Shown here: one piece after another, positions 16,504-25,194 of the stretch | Position numbering within the stretch: position 1 is the stretch's first letter | Layout of the letters: the number at the start of each line of letters is the position of its first letter | Origin: an uncultured Flavobacteriaceae bacterium | GTDB taxonomy: Bacteria; Bacteroidota; Bacteroidia; Flavobacteriales; Flavobacteriaceae | Direction: 5' to 3' | Length of the DNA: 64,000 nucleotides | Assembly (NCBI GenBank): GCA_947494565.1 | Contig: CANLVG010000003.1 | Coordinates: 248,001-312,000, forward strand | Made by a program: the position numbers and the translations under genes | The notes under the pieces: model-generated | Database searches by the model: none | What the model was told of the DNA's origin: nothing | Seen by the model: the letters and a program-made list of their open reading frames with translations, nothing else

Positions 16504-16514
16504 ACAGAAAAACA

Positions 16515-16772
16515 ATGAAAAAATTCAGAACAATTTTAGGAGCAATGTTAGTAATAGCCTCAATTACAATGGTCTCTTGTAAAGACAATAAAAAAGAGGT
16601 ACTAACGGAAACGGAAACAAACGCTGAGAACCAAGGAAAAGAATATACTTCGGCTTACGTATGTCCAATGCATTGCGAAGATAGTGGTAGCGATAAAGAA
16701 GGTAAATGTGCTACCTGTGGAATGACGTTAGTGAAAAACGAAGACCATACGGCAAATGGCCATACTCACTAG
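16515..16772 (+). CDS. Small heavy-metal-binding lipoprotein
   Basis: This 85-residue protein has a lipoprotein signal peptide ending at MVSC (Cys22), a short charged linker, and one heavy-metal-binding module: VCPMHCEDSGSDKEG followed by CATCGMTLV, the CPMH...CxxCGM pattern. It ends in a His-rich tail (HTANGHTH). The same module occurs twice in the P-type ATPase and once in the CusB-like adaptor of this cluster. It probably buffers or hands over Cu(I)/Ag(I) in the periplasm. It lies 11 bases after the TolC-like gene. Confidence 0.85.
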   Translation: MKKFRTILGAMLVIASITMVSCKDNKKEVLTETETNAENQGKEYTSAYVCPMHCEDSGSDKEGKCATCGMTLVKNEDHTANGHTH

Positions 16773-16851
16773 AAAAGTCGAAAGATAATTAGAGTAGGTA
16801 ATCTGGAAGAGAAGACTAAACCTCTTTGCATTTCTAAACAATCATAAGAAA

Positions 16852-17580
16852 ATGAAGATGTATAATCACAGCTTTTACGTGTTACTTGGAATGGCTCTGT
16901 TGAGTTTTTTAACTAATTCTTGTACTGATGAATCTACTAATGTAAAAGTTAGGTATTCGGGAGCTTTGCGAAACGTAATGTCAGGAAATATAGATGCTAC
17001 AATTTCATTAGATAGCCTGTCACAAAAGAAACATTTTTATGCTCTTGGCGCAATAGCGGATTTAAAAGGTGAAATACAAATATTTGACAGTCAACCACAT
17101 AATAGTGTTGTAATTGATAGTAGTATTAGTATCACCGATACTTATGCCATCAAAGCTGCTTTACTTGTTTATGCGGAAGTTGAAACATGGAATGGTTTTA
17201 ATATTGAGAATGTCACAACTAAAGTTGATTTAGAAAAGAGAATTTTTGAAACTGCGAAATCTAATGGTATTAATGTGGAAGAACCTTTTCCTTTCTTGTT
17301 AGAAGGCCAAGTTGCTACTTTAGACTGGCACGTGATAAATTGGAAAGAAGGAGATACTGTTCATAATCATAAGAAGCATAAAGAATCTGGTTTGAGTGGA
17401 AGCATACAGCAAGCGGATGTTGAAATTATTGGTTTCTATTCCACAAAACACAAGGCAGTATTTACGCATCATACAACTAATATGCATATGCATTTTAAAA
17501 CTGATGATAATGCAATTGCTGGGCACGTTGACGAACTGATGTTAGACAAGCAATTCATACTAAAACTTCCAAAACTATGA
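16852..17580 (+). CDS. Acetolactate-decarboxylase-like lipoprotein in the copper cluster
   Basis: The 242-residue product has a lipobox-like signal (LTNSC, Cys24) and then aligns by eye with alpha-acetolactate decarboxylase. It shows HFYALGAIADLKGEIQIFD at about 61-79, a family hallmark, and the zinc site pattern MHMHF...GHVDE with H212, H214 and H225 (HxH then ten residues then H). The canonical enzyme is cytoplasmic and makes acetoin; this one appears exported and membrane-anchored. Its stop overlaps the start of the copper ATPase as ATGA, so it belongs to the resistance operon. The His cluster HNHKKH (171-176) is additional and may bind metal. A metal-related function rather than acetoin synthesis is inferred. 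Confidence 0.78.
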   Translation: MKMYNHSFYVLLGMALLSFLTNSCTDESTNVKVRYSGALRNVMSGNIDATISLDSLSQKKHFYALGAIADLKGEIQIFDSQPHNSVVIDSSISITDTYAIKAALLVYAEVETWNGFNIENVTTKVDLEKRIFETAKSNGINVEEPFPFLLEGQVATLDWHVINWKEGDTVHNHKKHKESGLSGSIQQADVEIIGFYSTKHKAVFTHHTTNMHMHFKTDDNAIAGHVDELMLDKQFILKLPKL

Positions 17581-20078
17581 AACACACCTTTCACATACAC
17601 GGAATGACCTGCAACGGCTGCAGAAATCACGTAGAGCAAACACTTTCTAAAGTGGAAGGTGTGACTAATGCTACGGTAGATTTAGAGAAAGCAGAAGCAA
17701 CTATTGAAATGAAATCCCATATTCCCATTGAGACATTTCAAAAAGCAATGCAAAATGATGGAGGTTCTTATAGCATACATAAATTAGGAGAACATCATAA
17801 AGCAAAAGAAACTAAAGAGGAAAAGCCGAAAGGCAAAGGAACAGGAACATTCTACTGCCCAATGCATTGCGAAGGCGACAAAACATATGACAAGCCAGGT
17901 GATTGTCCAGTTTGTGGAATGGACTTAGTTGAGGAACAAAATTTATCTGCAACGACTTCACATCAATGGACGTGTCCAATGCATCCCGAAATTGTTAAGG
18001 ACGAAGCGGGAGCTTGTCCCATTTGCGGAATGGATTTAGTGCCTATGCAGCCAGACCTTTCTTCAGAAGATAAGACCTATAAAAAGTTACTCAATAAATT
18101 CTGGATAGCTGTAGCTTTTACGCTGCCTATCTTCATAATCGCAATGAGCGAGATGATTCCTAACAATCTATTATACGATATAATGGAACAAAAATCGTGG
18201 AATTGGGTTCAGTTCGCTTTATCTATTCCTGTAGTTTTCTATGCAACTTGGATGTTCTTTGAACGTGCCTATAAAAGTATAAAAACGTGGAATCTCAATA
18301 TGTTTACCCTCATTGGCATTGGTGCGGGTGTGGCGTGGTTGTTTAGTGTTTTTGGGATGTTGTTTCCTGACTTTTTTCCTGAGCAATTTAAGACGGAATC
18401 TGGTGCTGTTCACGTATATTTTGAAGCTGCAACTGTGATACTAACATTAGTCTTGATGGGTCAGGTTTTAGAAGCCAGAGCGCATAGCAAAACCAATTCG
18501 GCTGTAAAAGAACTATTGAAATTGGCGCCAAATAAAGCAATACGAGTTGTTGATGGAAATGAAGAAGAAGTTTCTATAGACCAAATTCAAAAAGGCGATA
18601 TCCTTCGAGTTAAACCAGGTGATAAAATTCCTGTGGACGGCGTAATTACAGAAGGACATACCACCGTAGATGAATCAATGATTTCGGGCGAACCTATTCC
18701 TGTCAACAAAGCTGAAGATGATAAAGTAAGTAGCGGAACTATCAACGGCAATCAATCCTTTTTAATTAAAGGCGAAAAAGTTGGTAGTGATACTTTGCTT
18801 TCCCAAATCATACATATGGTAAATGATGCTAGTCGTAGTCGTGCACCTATTCAGAACTTAGCAGATACCGTTTCAGGATATTTTGTACCTGCGGTGGTTA
18901 TCATTTCTCTAGTCACTTTTGCAGTTTGGGCAATTTGGGGTCCAGAACCAGCATATGTATACGCGCTCGTAAATGCGATTGCAGTATTGATTATTGCTTG
19001 TCCCTGTGCATTAGGGTTGGCGACACCAATGTCAGTAATGGTAGGTGTCGGTAAAGGGGCGCAGAATGGCGTGCTAATAAAGAACGCCGAGGCTTTAGAG
19101 AAAATGGACAAGGTAGATACTTTGATAGTTGATAAGACAGGAACGATAACAGAAGGAAAACCAACTGTTGAAAAAATGGGGTCTTTCAATGATTCATTTT
19201 CTGAAAGTGAAATAACTCAATTTATAGCTTCCTTGAACAGTTCTAGCGAACATCCACTTGCCGAAGCTACCGTCAAGTATGGGAAAGAACAAAAAATAGA
19301 AATCCTTAAAGTGGTTGGTTTTAGTGCCGTTACGGGAAAAGGAGTCGAAGGAAAAGTAGATGGTAAAAAGCTGGACTTAGGAAATGCCAAAATGATGGAG
19401 TATGCTAACGCAACTATATCATCAGAAATGGAAGCCGAAGCGCAATCATTTCAAAAACAAGGAAAAACCGTTTCCTATCTGGCAGTAGATGGCCATGTGT
19501 CTGGCTACGTGGTGATAGGTGATAAAATTAAAGTTACAAGTGCCAAAGCCATTGCAGCACTTCAAAATAAAGGAATTTCAGTAATAATGCTTACTGGCGA
19601 TAATCACGATACTGCACAAGCCGTTGCCAACGAACTCAACTTAATAAACTTCAAGGCTGGAATGTTACCAGAAAATAAATTAGAAGAGGTCAAGAAACTA
19701 CAAGACGAAGGCCATGTTGTGGCAATGGCAGGAGATGGAATCAATGATGCTCCAGCCCTCGCAAAAAGTGACGTAGGTATCGCAATGGGTACGGGAACAG
19801 ATGTTGCAATTGAGAGTGCAATGATTACCCTAATAAAAGGGGATTTACATGGTATCGTAAAAGCAAGAAATTTAAGTGATAAAGTAATGCAGAATATAAA
19901 ACAAAATCTATTTTTCGCTTTGATATATAACACACTAGGTATACCCATAGCGGCAGGGGTTTTATTTCCTGTTTTTGGAATTCTCTTATCACCAATGATT
20001 GCCGCATTAGCAATGAGTTTTAGTTCAGTTTCAGTAATTGTAAATGCACTCAGACTCAAAACAAAATCAATTAATTAA
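17577..20078 (+). CDS. copA: Cu+/Ag+-translocating P1B-type ATPase with HMA and two metal-binding modules
   Basis: This 833-residue pump has an N-terminal HMA domain (GMTCNGC, 9-15) and two CPMH...CxxCGM heavy-metal-binding modules (about 99-121 and 136-158). A standard P1B core follows: TGES-like actuator loop (ISGEP), ion-site CPC in ACPCALGLATP (about 475-477), phosphorylation site DKTGT (about 518), HP locus SSEHPLAEA (about 556-564) and the hinge GDGINDAPAL (about 719-728). The CPC motif and C-terminal membrane features point to monovalent Cu/Ag. It overlaps the upstream lipoprotein gene by 4 bases and is followed 6 bases later by the adaptor gene. Confidence 0.95.
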   Translation: MKHTFHIHGMTCNGCRNHVEQTLSKVEGVTNATVDLEKAEATIEMKSHIPIETFQKAMQNDGGSYSIHKLGEHHKAKETKEEKPKGKGTGTFYCPMHCEGDKTYDKPGDCPVCGMDLVEEQNLSATTSHQWTCPMHPEIVKDEAGACPICGMDLVPMQPDLSSEDKTYKKLLNKFWIAVAFTLPIFIIAMSEMIPNNLLYDIMEQKSWNWVQFALSIPVVFYATWMFFERAYKSIKTWNLNMFTLIGIGAGVAWLFSVFGMLFPDFFPEQFKTESGAVHVYFEAATVILTLVLMGQVLEARAHSKTNSAVKELLKLAPNKAIRVVDGNEEEVSIDQIQKGDILRVKPGDKIPVDGVITEGHTTVDESMISGEPIPVNKAEDDKVSSGTINGNQSFLIKGEKVGSDTLLSQIIHMVNDASRSRAPIQNLADTVSGYFVPAVVIISLVTFAVWAIWGPEPAYVYALVNAIAVLIIACPCALGLATPMSVMVGVGKGAQNGVLIKNAEALEKMDKVDTLIVDKTGTITEGKPTVEKMGSFNDSFSESEITQFIASLNSSSEHPLAEATVKYGKEQKIEILKVVGFSAVTGKGVEGKVDGKKLDLGNAKMMEYANATISSEMEAEAQSFQKQGKTVSYLAVDGHVSGYVVIGDKIKVTSAKAIAALQNKGISVIMLTGDNHDTAQAVANELNLINFKAGMLPENKLEEVKKLQDEGHVVAMAGDGINDAPALAKSDVGIAMGTGTDVAIESAMITLIKGDLHGIVKARNLSDKVMQNIKQNLFFALIYNTLGIPIAAGVLFPVFGILLSPMIAALAMSFSSVSVIVNALRLKTKSIN

Positions 20079-20084
20079 TTAGTT

Positions 20085-21860
20085 ATGAAAAAGAACATCT
20101 TATATCTCGGTATCGCAGTAATTATTGGACTACTAGGAGGTTACTTAATATTCGGTAATAGCTCGGATTCAAGCAATCAAAAAATAACGGAAGTCCATGA
20201 CCATTCTGAGGATTCAACGAATGAAATGTGGACCTGTTCAATGCATCCGCAAATTATGCAGCAAGAACCTGGTGATTGCCCAATTTGTGGTATGGAATTG
20301 ATTCCTGCAGAAGCAAGTTCTGAAGGTCTATTGGCAAACCAAATCCAGATGACAGAAAATGCAATGGCATTAGCAAATATTGAAACTACCATTGTTGGAA
20401 ACCTTATGGAAGGTAATGATGACGGGGTTATTTCTCTATCTGGTAAAATAGCTACAAATGAGGAAAGCAATGCTATTCAAGCAAGTTATTTTGATGGTCG
20501 TTTGGAGAAATTAAATGTAAGTTTTGAAGGGCAAGAAGTAAAAAGAGGGCAATTATTAGCCACAATCTATTCCCCTAATCTCGTAGCTGCTCAACAGGAA
20601 TTAATTACAGCAACTTCTTTAAAAGAATCTCAACCAGCTTTATATAAAGCTGTTCGTAATAAGTTGAAACTATGGAAGCTTTCTGAAAGTCAAATTGACA
20701 ATATAGAGTCAACGGGAGAAGTGCGTGAAAACTTCCCATTATACGCAACGGTTTCAGGAACAGTAGCGATGGTAATGGCGACAGAAGGTGATTATTTAAA
20801 ACAAGGTCAGCCTATTCTAAAAGTAAGTAACCTTAATTCAGTTTGGGCAGAATTTGATGCTTATGAAAATCAAATTTCACAGTTTAAAAAAGGACTAAAA
20901 ATAAAGGTTACCACGAGCGCATATCCTAATAAAGAATTTGATGCAGTCATATCATTTATTGACCCTGTGTTGAATAGTAGTACAAGAACTGTGACGGTGC
21001 GTGCAACCCTAAAGAATAACGAAAGTTTATTCAAGCCAGGGATGTTTGTTTCTGGAAAGATAAAAGGCACAGCCCAAGTTCCGGGAGAATCATTGAATAT
21101 TCCAGCAAGTGCTGTATTATGGACAGGGGAACGCTCATTGGTATATGTAAAACCAAATCCAAATAGGCCTGTTTTTGAAATGCGAGAAGTTACTGTTGGG
21201 CTTCGTAGCGGAGATAATTTTACAGTTACTTCAGGATTAGAGAATGGAGAAGAAATTGTGACCAATGGTACATTCACGGTAGACGCAGCAGCCCAATTAC
21301 AAGGCAAGAAATCAATGATGAACAAGTCTGGTGGAAAAACAAGGACGGGTCATGAAGGTCATTTGGGAATACAAGAAGATTCCGAAAATAAATCCAATGC
21401 CATTCCAACTATGAAAATGAAATTATCAAAAGCATTTCAAACAGCTTTTCAAGCTGCATTAAGACCCTATTTTAAGATGGAAGACGCCTTTGTGGCTAGT
21501 GACGCGAGTCAAGTTTCTGCTATAGCAAAAACGGCATTAGCAAAAATGAAAGCAATAGATGTAAGTGATTTGGGTAAGATGGAAAAATCGCATCTATCTA
21601 AAAGTGTTGAAATCTTGGGTGCTATCTCAGCAAGTACGGATTTAAAAAACCAAAGAGCTCAATTGGTTGTTTTAAATGAAAATATTGTGGCCCTTGCAAT
21701 GAACATCAAATCGCCAACAGAAACATTGTATGTTCAAAAATGTCCTATGGCCAATAGCAACAAAGGTGCAATTTGGTTAAGCATGGATGAAGAAATAAAA
21801 AATCCATATTACGGAGATGCAATGTTGACTTGTGGCAGTATAATCGATTCTATTCAATAG
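20085..21860 (+). CDS. CusB-type periplasmic adaptor with heavy-metal-binding module and C-terminal DUF3347-like domain
   Basis: The 591-residue protein has an N-terminal membrane anchor (about residues 5-24). A metal-binding module follows, WTCSMHPQ...CPICGMELIP (about 48-70), then the barrel-sandwich, hairpin and beta-barrel domains of RND membrane-fusion proteins (for example the segment VSFEGQEVKRGQLLATIYSP). The last ~150 residues (from about 443) resemble DUF3347, which is common in Bacteroidota CusB proteins and carries a final metal-binding-like stretch VQKCPMAN. It connects the CusA-type pump to the outer-membrane channel. Its 3' end overlaps the convergent integrase gene by 11 bases. 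Confidence 0.92.
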   Translation: MKKNILYLGIAVIIGLLGGYLIFGNSSDSSNQKITEVHDHSEDSTNEMWTCSMHPQIMQQEPGDCPICGMELIPAEASSEGLLANQIQMTENAMALANIETTIVGNLMEGNDDGVISLSGKIATNEESNAIQASYFDGRLEKLNVSFEGQEVKRGQLLATIYSPNLVAAQQELITATSLKESQPALYKAVRNKLKLWKLSESQIDNIESTGEVRENFPLYATVSGTVAMVMATEGDYLKQGQPILKVSNLNSVWAEFDAYENQISQFKKGLKIKVTTSAYPNKEFDAVISFIDPVLNSSTRTVTVRATLKNNESLFKPGMFVSGKIKGTAQVPGESLNIPASAVLWTGERSLVYVKPNPNRPVFEMREVTVGLRSGDNFTVTSGLENGEEIVTNGTFTVDAAAQLQGKKSMMNKSGGKTRTGHEGHLGIQEDSENKSNAIPTMKMKLSKAFQTAFQAALRPYFKMEDAFVASDASQVSAIAKTALAKMKAIDVSDLGKMEKSHLSKSVEILGAISASTDLKNQRAQLVVLNENIVALAMNIKSPTETLYVQKCPMANSNKGAIWLSMDEEIKNPYYGDAMLTCGSIIDSIQ

Positions 21861-22986
21861 TTAAATCTAATTCAGGAATCAGATTAGCTGCTTCCTTCAT
21901 TTTTTCATCGATTATCTTAGTGTAGATTTCTGTTGTTCGAATTTCCTTATGTCCTAAACGTTTCGACACGGTATAAATATCCGCACCGTTCTCTAGTAGG
22001 AGTACAGCATTCGTATGTCTTGCACTATGAAAAGTTATATGCTTTGTAATTCCAGCTTTCATACACCACCTTAAAATCTCGGTGTTATAAACAGCACCAT
22101 ATTTCAAGCCCCTAAAAACTCTATCACTTTCGTTGGCTCGTTTTCCTAGCAGTTTTCTTGATTGCTCTGAAACATAGAGGTATTCTAGTCCGTCTGTTTT
22201 CTTCTGTCTAAATATAATTCTAGAGCCTGTATCTTCGTCTCGAACCTCCGACCATTTCAACTTGTCGATATCACTCCATCGTAGCCCTGTAAGGCAGCTG
22301 AAAATAAAAGCATTCTTTAGTATAGGGTACTTACACTCGGCTTGTGTCATAGCCTGTAATTCAGAATAGGTAAGATATTCTCTTGTAGATTCGCCCTGCT
22401 CAAAACCTTTAACTGAGCGCAGTACATTTTCTTCCAAATAGTTTTCGGTATAGGCTTCTCGTAAGGCTGCTTTAAATTTATTGAAATAGGTGTATTTAGA
22501 ATTTTGGGATAGGGGGGTACCACTCTTAGTTTTGGCTTTGGTGTTCAGATATCGCTTAAACCCTTTGACAAAATCGGTATCAATATCCTTAAGCTGCTTA
22601 TGTGGAGGGCAATATCTTTCGATATGTTTTAGAGCTGCATCCCAATTACCATAATTCGCTTTGGTTTCAAAGCGGTCTTCTTTAAGCTGCTCATAGTACT
22701 CTAAAAAGGTTATTTGACCTTTTTTATCATTCCTTAATTTGAACTTACCTTGATAGAATTCTGCTTGACGTATGGCAAGAATCTTATCTGCCAATTCATA
22801 GATTTCTTTGTTCTTCTTCTTTTCCTCAGATGTGTTAGGGTTTTCTAAGGGATAAAGCTTTAAGTATTCAAACTCACGGTCATATTTATTTACACCATTT
22901 TTATCGATGTGATGCCCTTTGTAAAATTCAATAAATAAACTAAGCTTTCTGTTTTTAATCTTTTTACTCTTGAGATTTATTTTCAT
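21850..22986 (-). CDS. Tyrosine recombinase / integrase
   Basis: The 378-residue protein has an N-terminal arm-binding-like region, a SAM-like core-binding domain (about 90-185) and a C-terminal catalytic domain. The catalytic residues are visible: Arg236 in TGLRWSD, Lys in FRQKKTDG (about 262-263), His320 and Arg323 in HSARHTN, His346 in LGHKE, and the nucleophile Tyr355 in TEIYTK. This layout is that of Bacteroidota mobile-element integrases. It is the last gene before mnmE, which marks the likely integration end of the island. Repeats directly upstream (22993-23050 and 23124-23163) may be arm or core sites. Confidence 0.95.
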   Translation of the reverse strand: MKINLKSKKIKNRKLSLFIEFYKGHHIDKNGVNKYDREFEYLKLYPLENPNTSEEKKKNKEIYELADKILAIRQAEFYQGKFKLRNDKKGQITFLEYYEQLKEDRFETKANYGNWDAALKHIERYCPPHKQLKDIDTDFVKGFKRYLNTKAKTKSGTPLSQNSKYTYFNKFKAALREAYTENYLEENVLRSVKGFEQGESTREYLTYSELQAMTQAECKYPILKNAFIFSCLTGLRWSDIDKLKWSEVRDEDTGSRIIFRQKKTDGLEYLYVSEQSRKLLGKRANESDRVFRGLKYGAVYNTEILRWCMKAGITKHITFHSARHTNAVLLLENGADIYTVSKRLGHKEIRTTEIYTKIIDEKMKEAANLIPELDLTIE

Positions 22987-22992
22987 AGTCGG

Positions 22993-23050
22993 GGTGAAAT
23001 TTTTTCACCTCAAGAACTAAAAAACATGTCGAGGTGAAAATTAGGTGAAA
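22993..23050. repeat. Cluster of GGTGAAA repeats upstream of the integrase gene
   Basis: The heptamer GGTGAAA occurs at 22993-22999, 23033-23039 and 23044-23050, and inverted as TTTCACC at 23003-23009; the first two copies in opposite orientation form a hairpin. Four copies within 58 bases just upstream of the integrase start suggest binding sites for the integrase arm domain or for an excision factor, or an autoregulatory operator. Confidence 0.55.
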
Positions 23051-23123
23051 TAAATGTATGAAAATAGGAGGTCAAGAGAAAGAGAAAATAAAAATACTTT
23101 TTAACAACTTATTGATTTACAGT

Positions 23124-23163
23124 TAAATGAAACTAAATAGAACCATATGAGACCAAATGAAAT
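23124..23163. repeat. Four imperfect 10-bp tandem repeats at the junction with mnmE
   Basis: The units are TAAATGAAAC, TAAATAGAAC, CATATGAGAC and CAAATGAAAT, each 10 bases, ending 7 bases before the mnmE stop codon (23170). A 10-base period puts each unit on the same face of the helix, as for cooperative protein binding. The position at the presumed element/chromosome junction makes it a candidate attachment or recombinase-binding region. Confidence 0.45.
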
Positions 23164-23169
23164 ACTTAT

Positions 23170-24567
23170 TTATTTGCCGATACAGAAATTGGCAAAAATA
23201 TTACCCAGCAAATCGTCGGAAGTTATCTCACCCGTAATTTCGCCAAAATGATACAGGGCTTGACGGATGTCGATAGCCAAAAGATCCCCGGAAATACCTT
23301 CTACCATTCCCGAACGCACCTTATCTACTGACTCATAGGCCTTGCCTAAGGCATCATAATGACGGGTATTGGTGACAATGGTCTCATCGTTTTTGAGGGC
23401 GCCGGTATTGACAAAATCCAATAATTGATTTTTAAGATCCTCGACTCCTTCACCAGTTTTAGCCGATATCATGAGTAGCTTTGGAATCTGGGATTTGAGT
23501 TTTGTGATTTCCTTATACGTAACGGTATCAGCCTTGTTGGCAATGACGAGCAGCGGCTTTTGTGGATGTTTGTTCTTGACCTTTTCGATTTCCGTTAAAA
23601 GATTCTTGAGAGCTTCGGCCGAATTACATACCTCATTAGAATCCATCAAATACAACACTACCTGTGCTTGCTCTATTTTCTCAAAGGTCTTTCGAATGCC
23701 AATACCTTCTACCACATCTTTGGTATCGCGAATTCCCGCCGTATCGATAAACCGGAAACCCAGTCCTCCGATTGTTATTTCGTCTTCGATGGTATCACGT
23801 GTGGTTCCGGCGATTTCAGAGACAATGGCCCGCTCTTCGTTCAACAGCGCATTGAGCAAGGTCGATTTGCCCACATTGGGTTCTCCGACGATAGCGACGG
23901 GAATCCCATTTTTGATGACATTGCCGACAGCAAACGAATCGATGAGGCGTTTCAAGACGTTCTGAATACGGTCTAAAAGAGCTTTGAACTGATCTCTATC
24001 GGCAAACTCCACATCCTCTTCCGAGAAATCCAACTCCAACTCGATCAGGGAAGCGAAATTCAGGAGTTCATCGCGCAAAACCTTAATTTCATTGCTAAAG
24101 CCTCCCCGCATCTGCTGCATAGCGATTTGGTGACTCGCGGCATTATCGGAAGCGATCAAATCGGCCACCGCTTCGGCCTGGCTTAAATCCAACTTTCCAT
24201 TGAGAAAGGCCCTGAGGGTAAACTCCCCAGCATCAGCGGTTCGGCAACCGTTTCTCAGAAAGAGTTGCATGACCTGCTGCTGTATATATGGTGATCCGTG
24301 ACACGATAGTTCCACGACATCTTCCCCGGTGTACGAATGGGGTGCCTTAAAGATTGAAACCAAGGCTTGATCCAAAGACTTTTCACCATCGATGAGGTGG
24401 CCTAAATGTATCGTATGGCTTTTCTGCTTGCTCAGATCCTTCCCACGTATAGATTGGAAGACGGGAGTGACCATTTCGATGGCTTTCGGCCCCGAAATAC
24501 GAATCACACCAATCGCACCCGTTCCAGCGGGTGTTGCCAAAGCAATAACCGTATCCGTTGATACCAT
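23170..24567 (-). CDS. mnmE: tRNA uridine-5-carboxymethylaminomethyl modification GTPase MnmE
   Basis: The start chosen is the ATG at 24567, because the sequence from there (MVSTDTVIALATPAGTG) matches MnmE N-termini; an ATG nine codons upstream (24594) is also in frame. The resulting 465-residue protein has the N-terminal formyl-tetrahydrofolate-binding domain, the helical domain and an inserted G domain with GEPNVGKSTLLN (G1), a switch with TTRDT, DTAGIR (G3) and NKAD (G4). It ends with the essential C-terminal CIGK motif. With MnmG it modifies wobble uridines in tRNA. It is a core gene and forms the chromosomal flank of the island. Confidence 0.97.
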   Translation of the reverse strand: MVSTDTVIALATPAGTGAIGVIRISGPKAIEMVTPVFQSIRGKDLSKQKSHTIHLGHLIDGEKSLDQALVSIFKAPHSYTGEDVVELSCHGSPYIQQQVMQLFLRNGCRTADAGEFTLRAFLNGKLDLSQAEAVADLIASDNAASHQIAMQQMRGGFSNEIKVLRDELLNFASLIELELDFSEEDVEFADRDQFKALLDRIQNVLKRLIDSFAVGNVIKNGIPVAIVGEPNVGKSTLLNALLNEERAIVSEIAGTTRDTIEDEITIGGLGFRFIDTAGIRDTKDVVEGIGIRKTFEKIEQAQVVLYLMDSNEVCNSAEALKNLLTEIEKVKNKHPQKPLLVIANKADTVTYKEITKLKSQIPKLLMISAKTGEGVEDLKNQLLDFVNTGALKNDETIVTNTRHYDALGKAYESVDKVRSGMVEGISGDLLAIDIRQALYHFGEITGEITSDDLLGNIFANFCIGK

Positions 24568-24686
24568 AGTCGAATTTTGCGCAAAAATAGGCAAAAAGAA
24601 AGACTCCCAATGGTATTTGAAGTCCCCATGAACGGGCTAGTAATAGTATTTCTTATCTTTGAAAACTAACTATAAACACTTTGAAC

Positions 24687-25109
24687 ATGAAGCGAATTAT
24701 TTTTTCGGCTGTAGCATTGTTGACCCTTACCACGACAGGTTACGCTCAAGAAACAGTACAAGTAAACGACTCTGTAGCCGTGGTCGCGGCCCAGAAAAAA
24801 ATTGAAAAGGCCGAAAAAGAGGCCAAAAAAGCTGAAAAAGAAGCGAAGAAAGCCGAAAAAGCCCAAAAAAGGGCTGAAAAAAAAGCGAAGAAGGCCGAAA
24901 AACTGGCGAAAGCGATCTCTTCAAAGAAAAAGGCAATCGTCAAGGAGGAGCAGAAAATCATCAAACTTCAGGAAAAACTGGACACAGGAAAGGTAAAGGG
25001 CAAACTTTCGCCTATCCAGGTTCAGAAAATGAACAATAAGATGGAAAAGATGAAATTGAGTGTCTTGAAAAATAAAGAAAAACTACGCAAGCTTGAAAGT
25101 AAACAGTAA
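24687..25109 (+). CDS. Exported coiled-coil protein, Lys/Glu/Ala-rich
   Basis: From the ATG at 24687 (a TTG two codons earlier is possible) the product has 140 residues with a signal peptide ending near TTTGYAQE. The central part is a low-complexity charged coiled coil built on a repeating KKAEKEAKKAEKE-like pattern (about 40-85). A helical C-terminal tail follows. No catalytic motif is present. Proteins of this kind are common in flavobacterial periplasms and are not functionally assigned. Antisense open frames over the repeat are composition artefacts. Confidence 0.8.
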   Translation: MKRIIFSAVALLTLTTTGYAQETVQVNDSVAVVAAQKKIEKAEKEAKKAEKEAKKAEKAQKRAEKKAKKAEKLAKAISSKKKAIVKEEQKIIKLQEKLDTGKVKGKLSPIQVQKMNNKMEKMKLSVLKNKEKLRKLESKQ

Positions 25110-25194
25110 TGGAAAACCTTCTGTTGGGCATGCGTGTAACATTTTAAGATTTTCAGCGTCATATCTGTACATCAATCTTTAAACACTAAAAATC

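Larger units (their letters stand above)
1..23169. mobile_element. Putative mobilisable genomic island carrying defence-like, mobilisation and metal-resistance modules
   Basis: This stretch holds a relaxase and MobC-like pair (5693-6867), an excisionase-like HTH gene (7166-7453), two metal-resistance clusters (8815-10782 and 10977-21860), and a tyrosine recombinase (21850-22986) lying directly beside the housekeeping gene mnmE. That layout fits an integrative element whose right end is between the integrase and mnmE. No type IV secretion genes are visible, so it would be mobilisable rather than self-transmissible, unless transfer genes lie left of the window. The left boundary is not seen, and the methyltransferase operon at 1-4984 may belong to the element or to a separate insertion. 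The right boundary is inferred from gene content; no duplicated attachment site could be identified. Confidence 0.55.

Noticed and set aside
24727-24964. Long antisense frames over the coiled-coil gene, rich in Phe and Ser
   Set aside because: They are mirror images of the Lys/Glu/Ala low-complexity repeat on the plus strand and do not look like real proteins.
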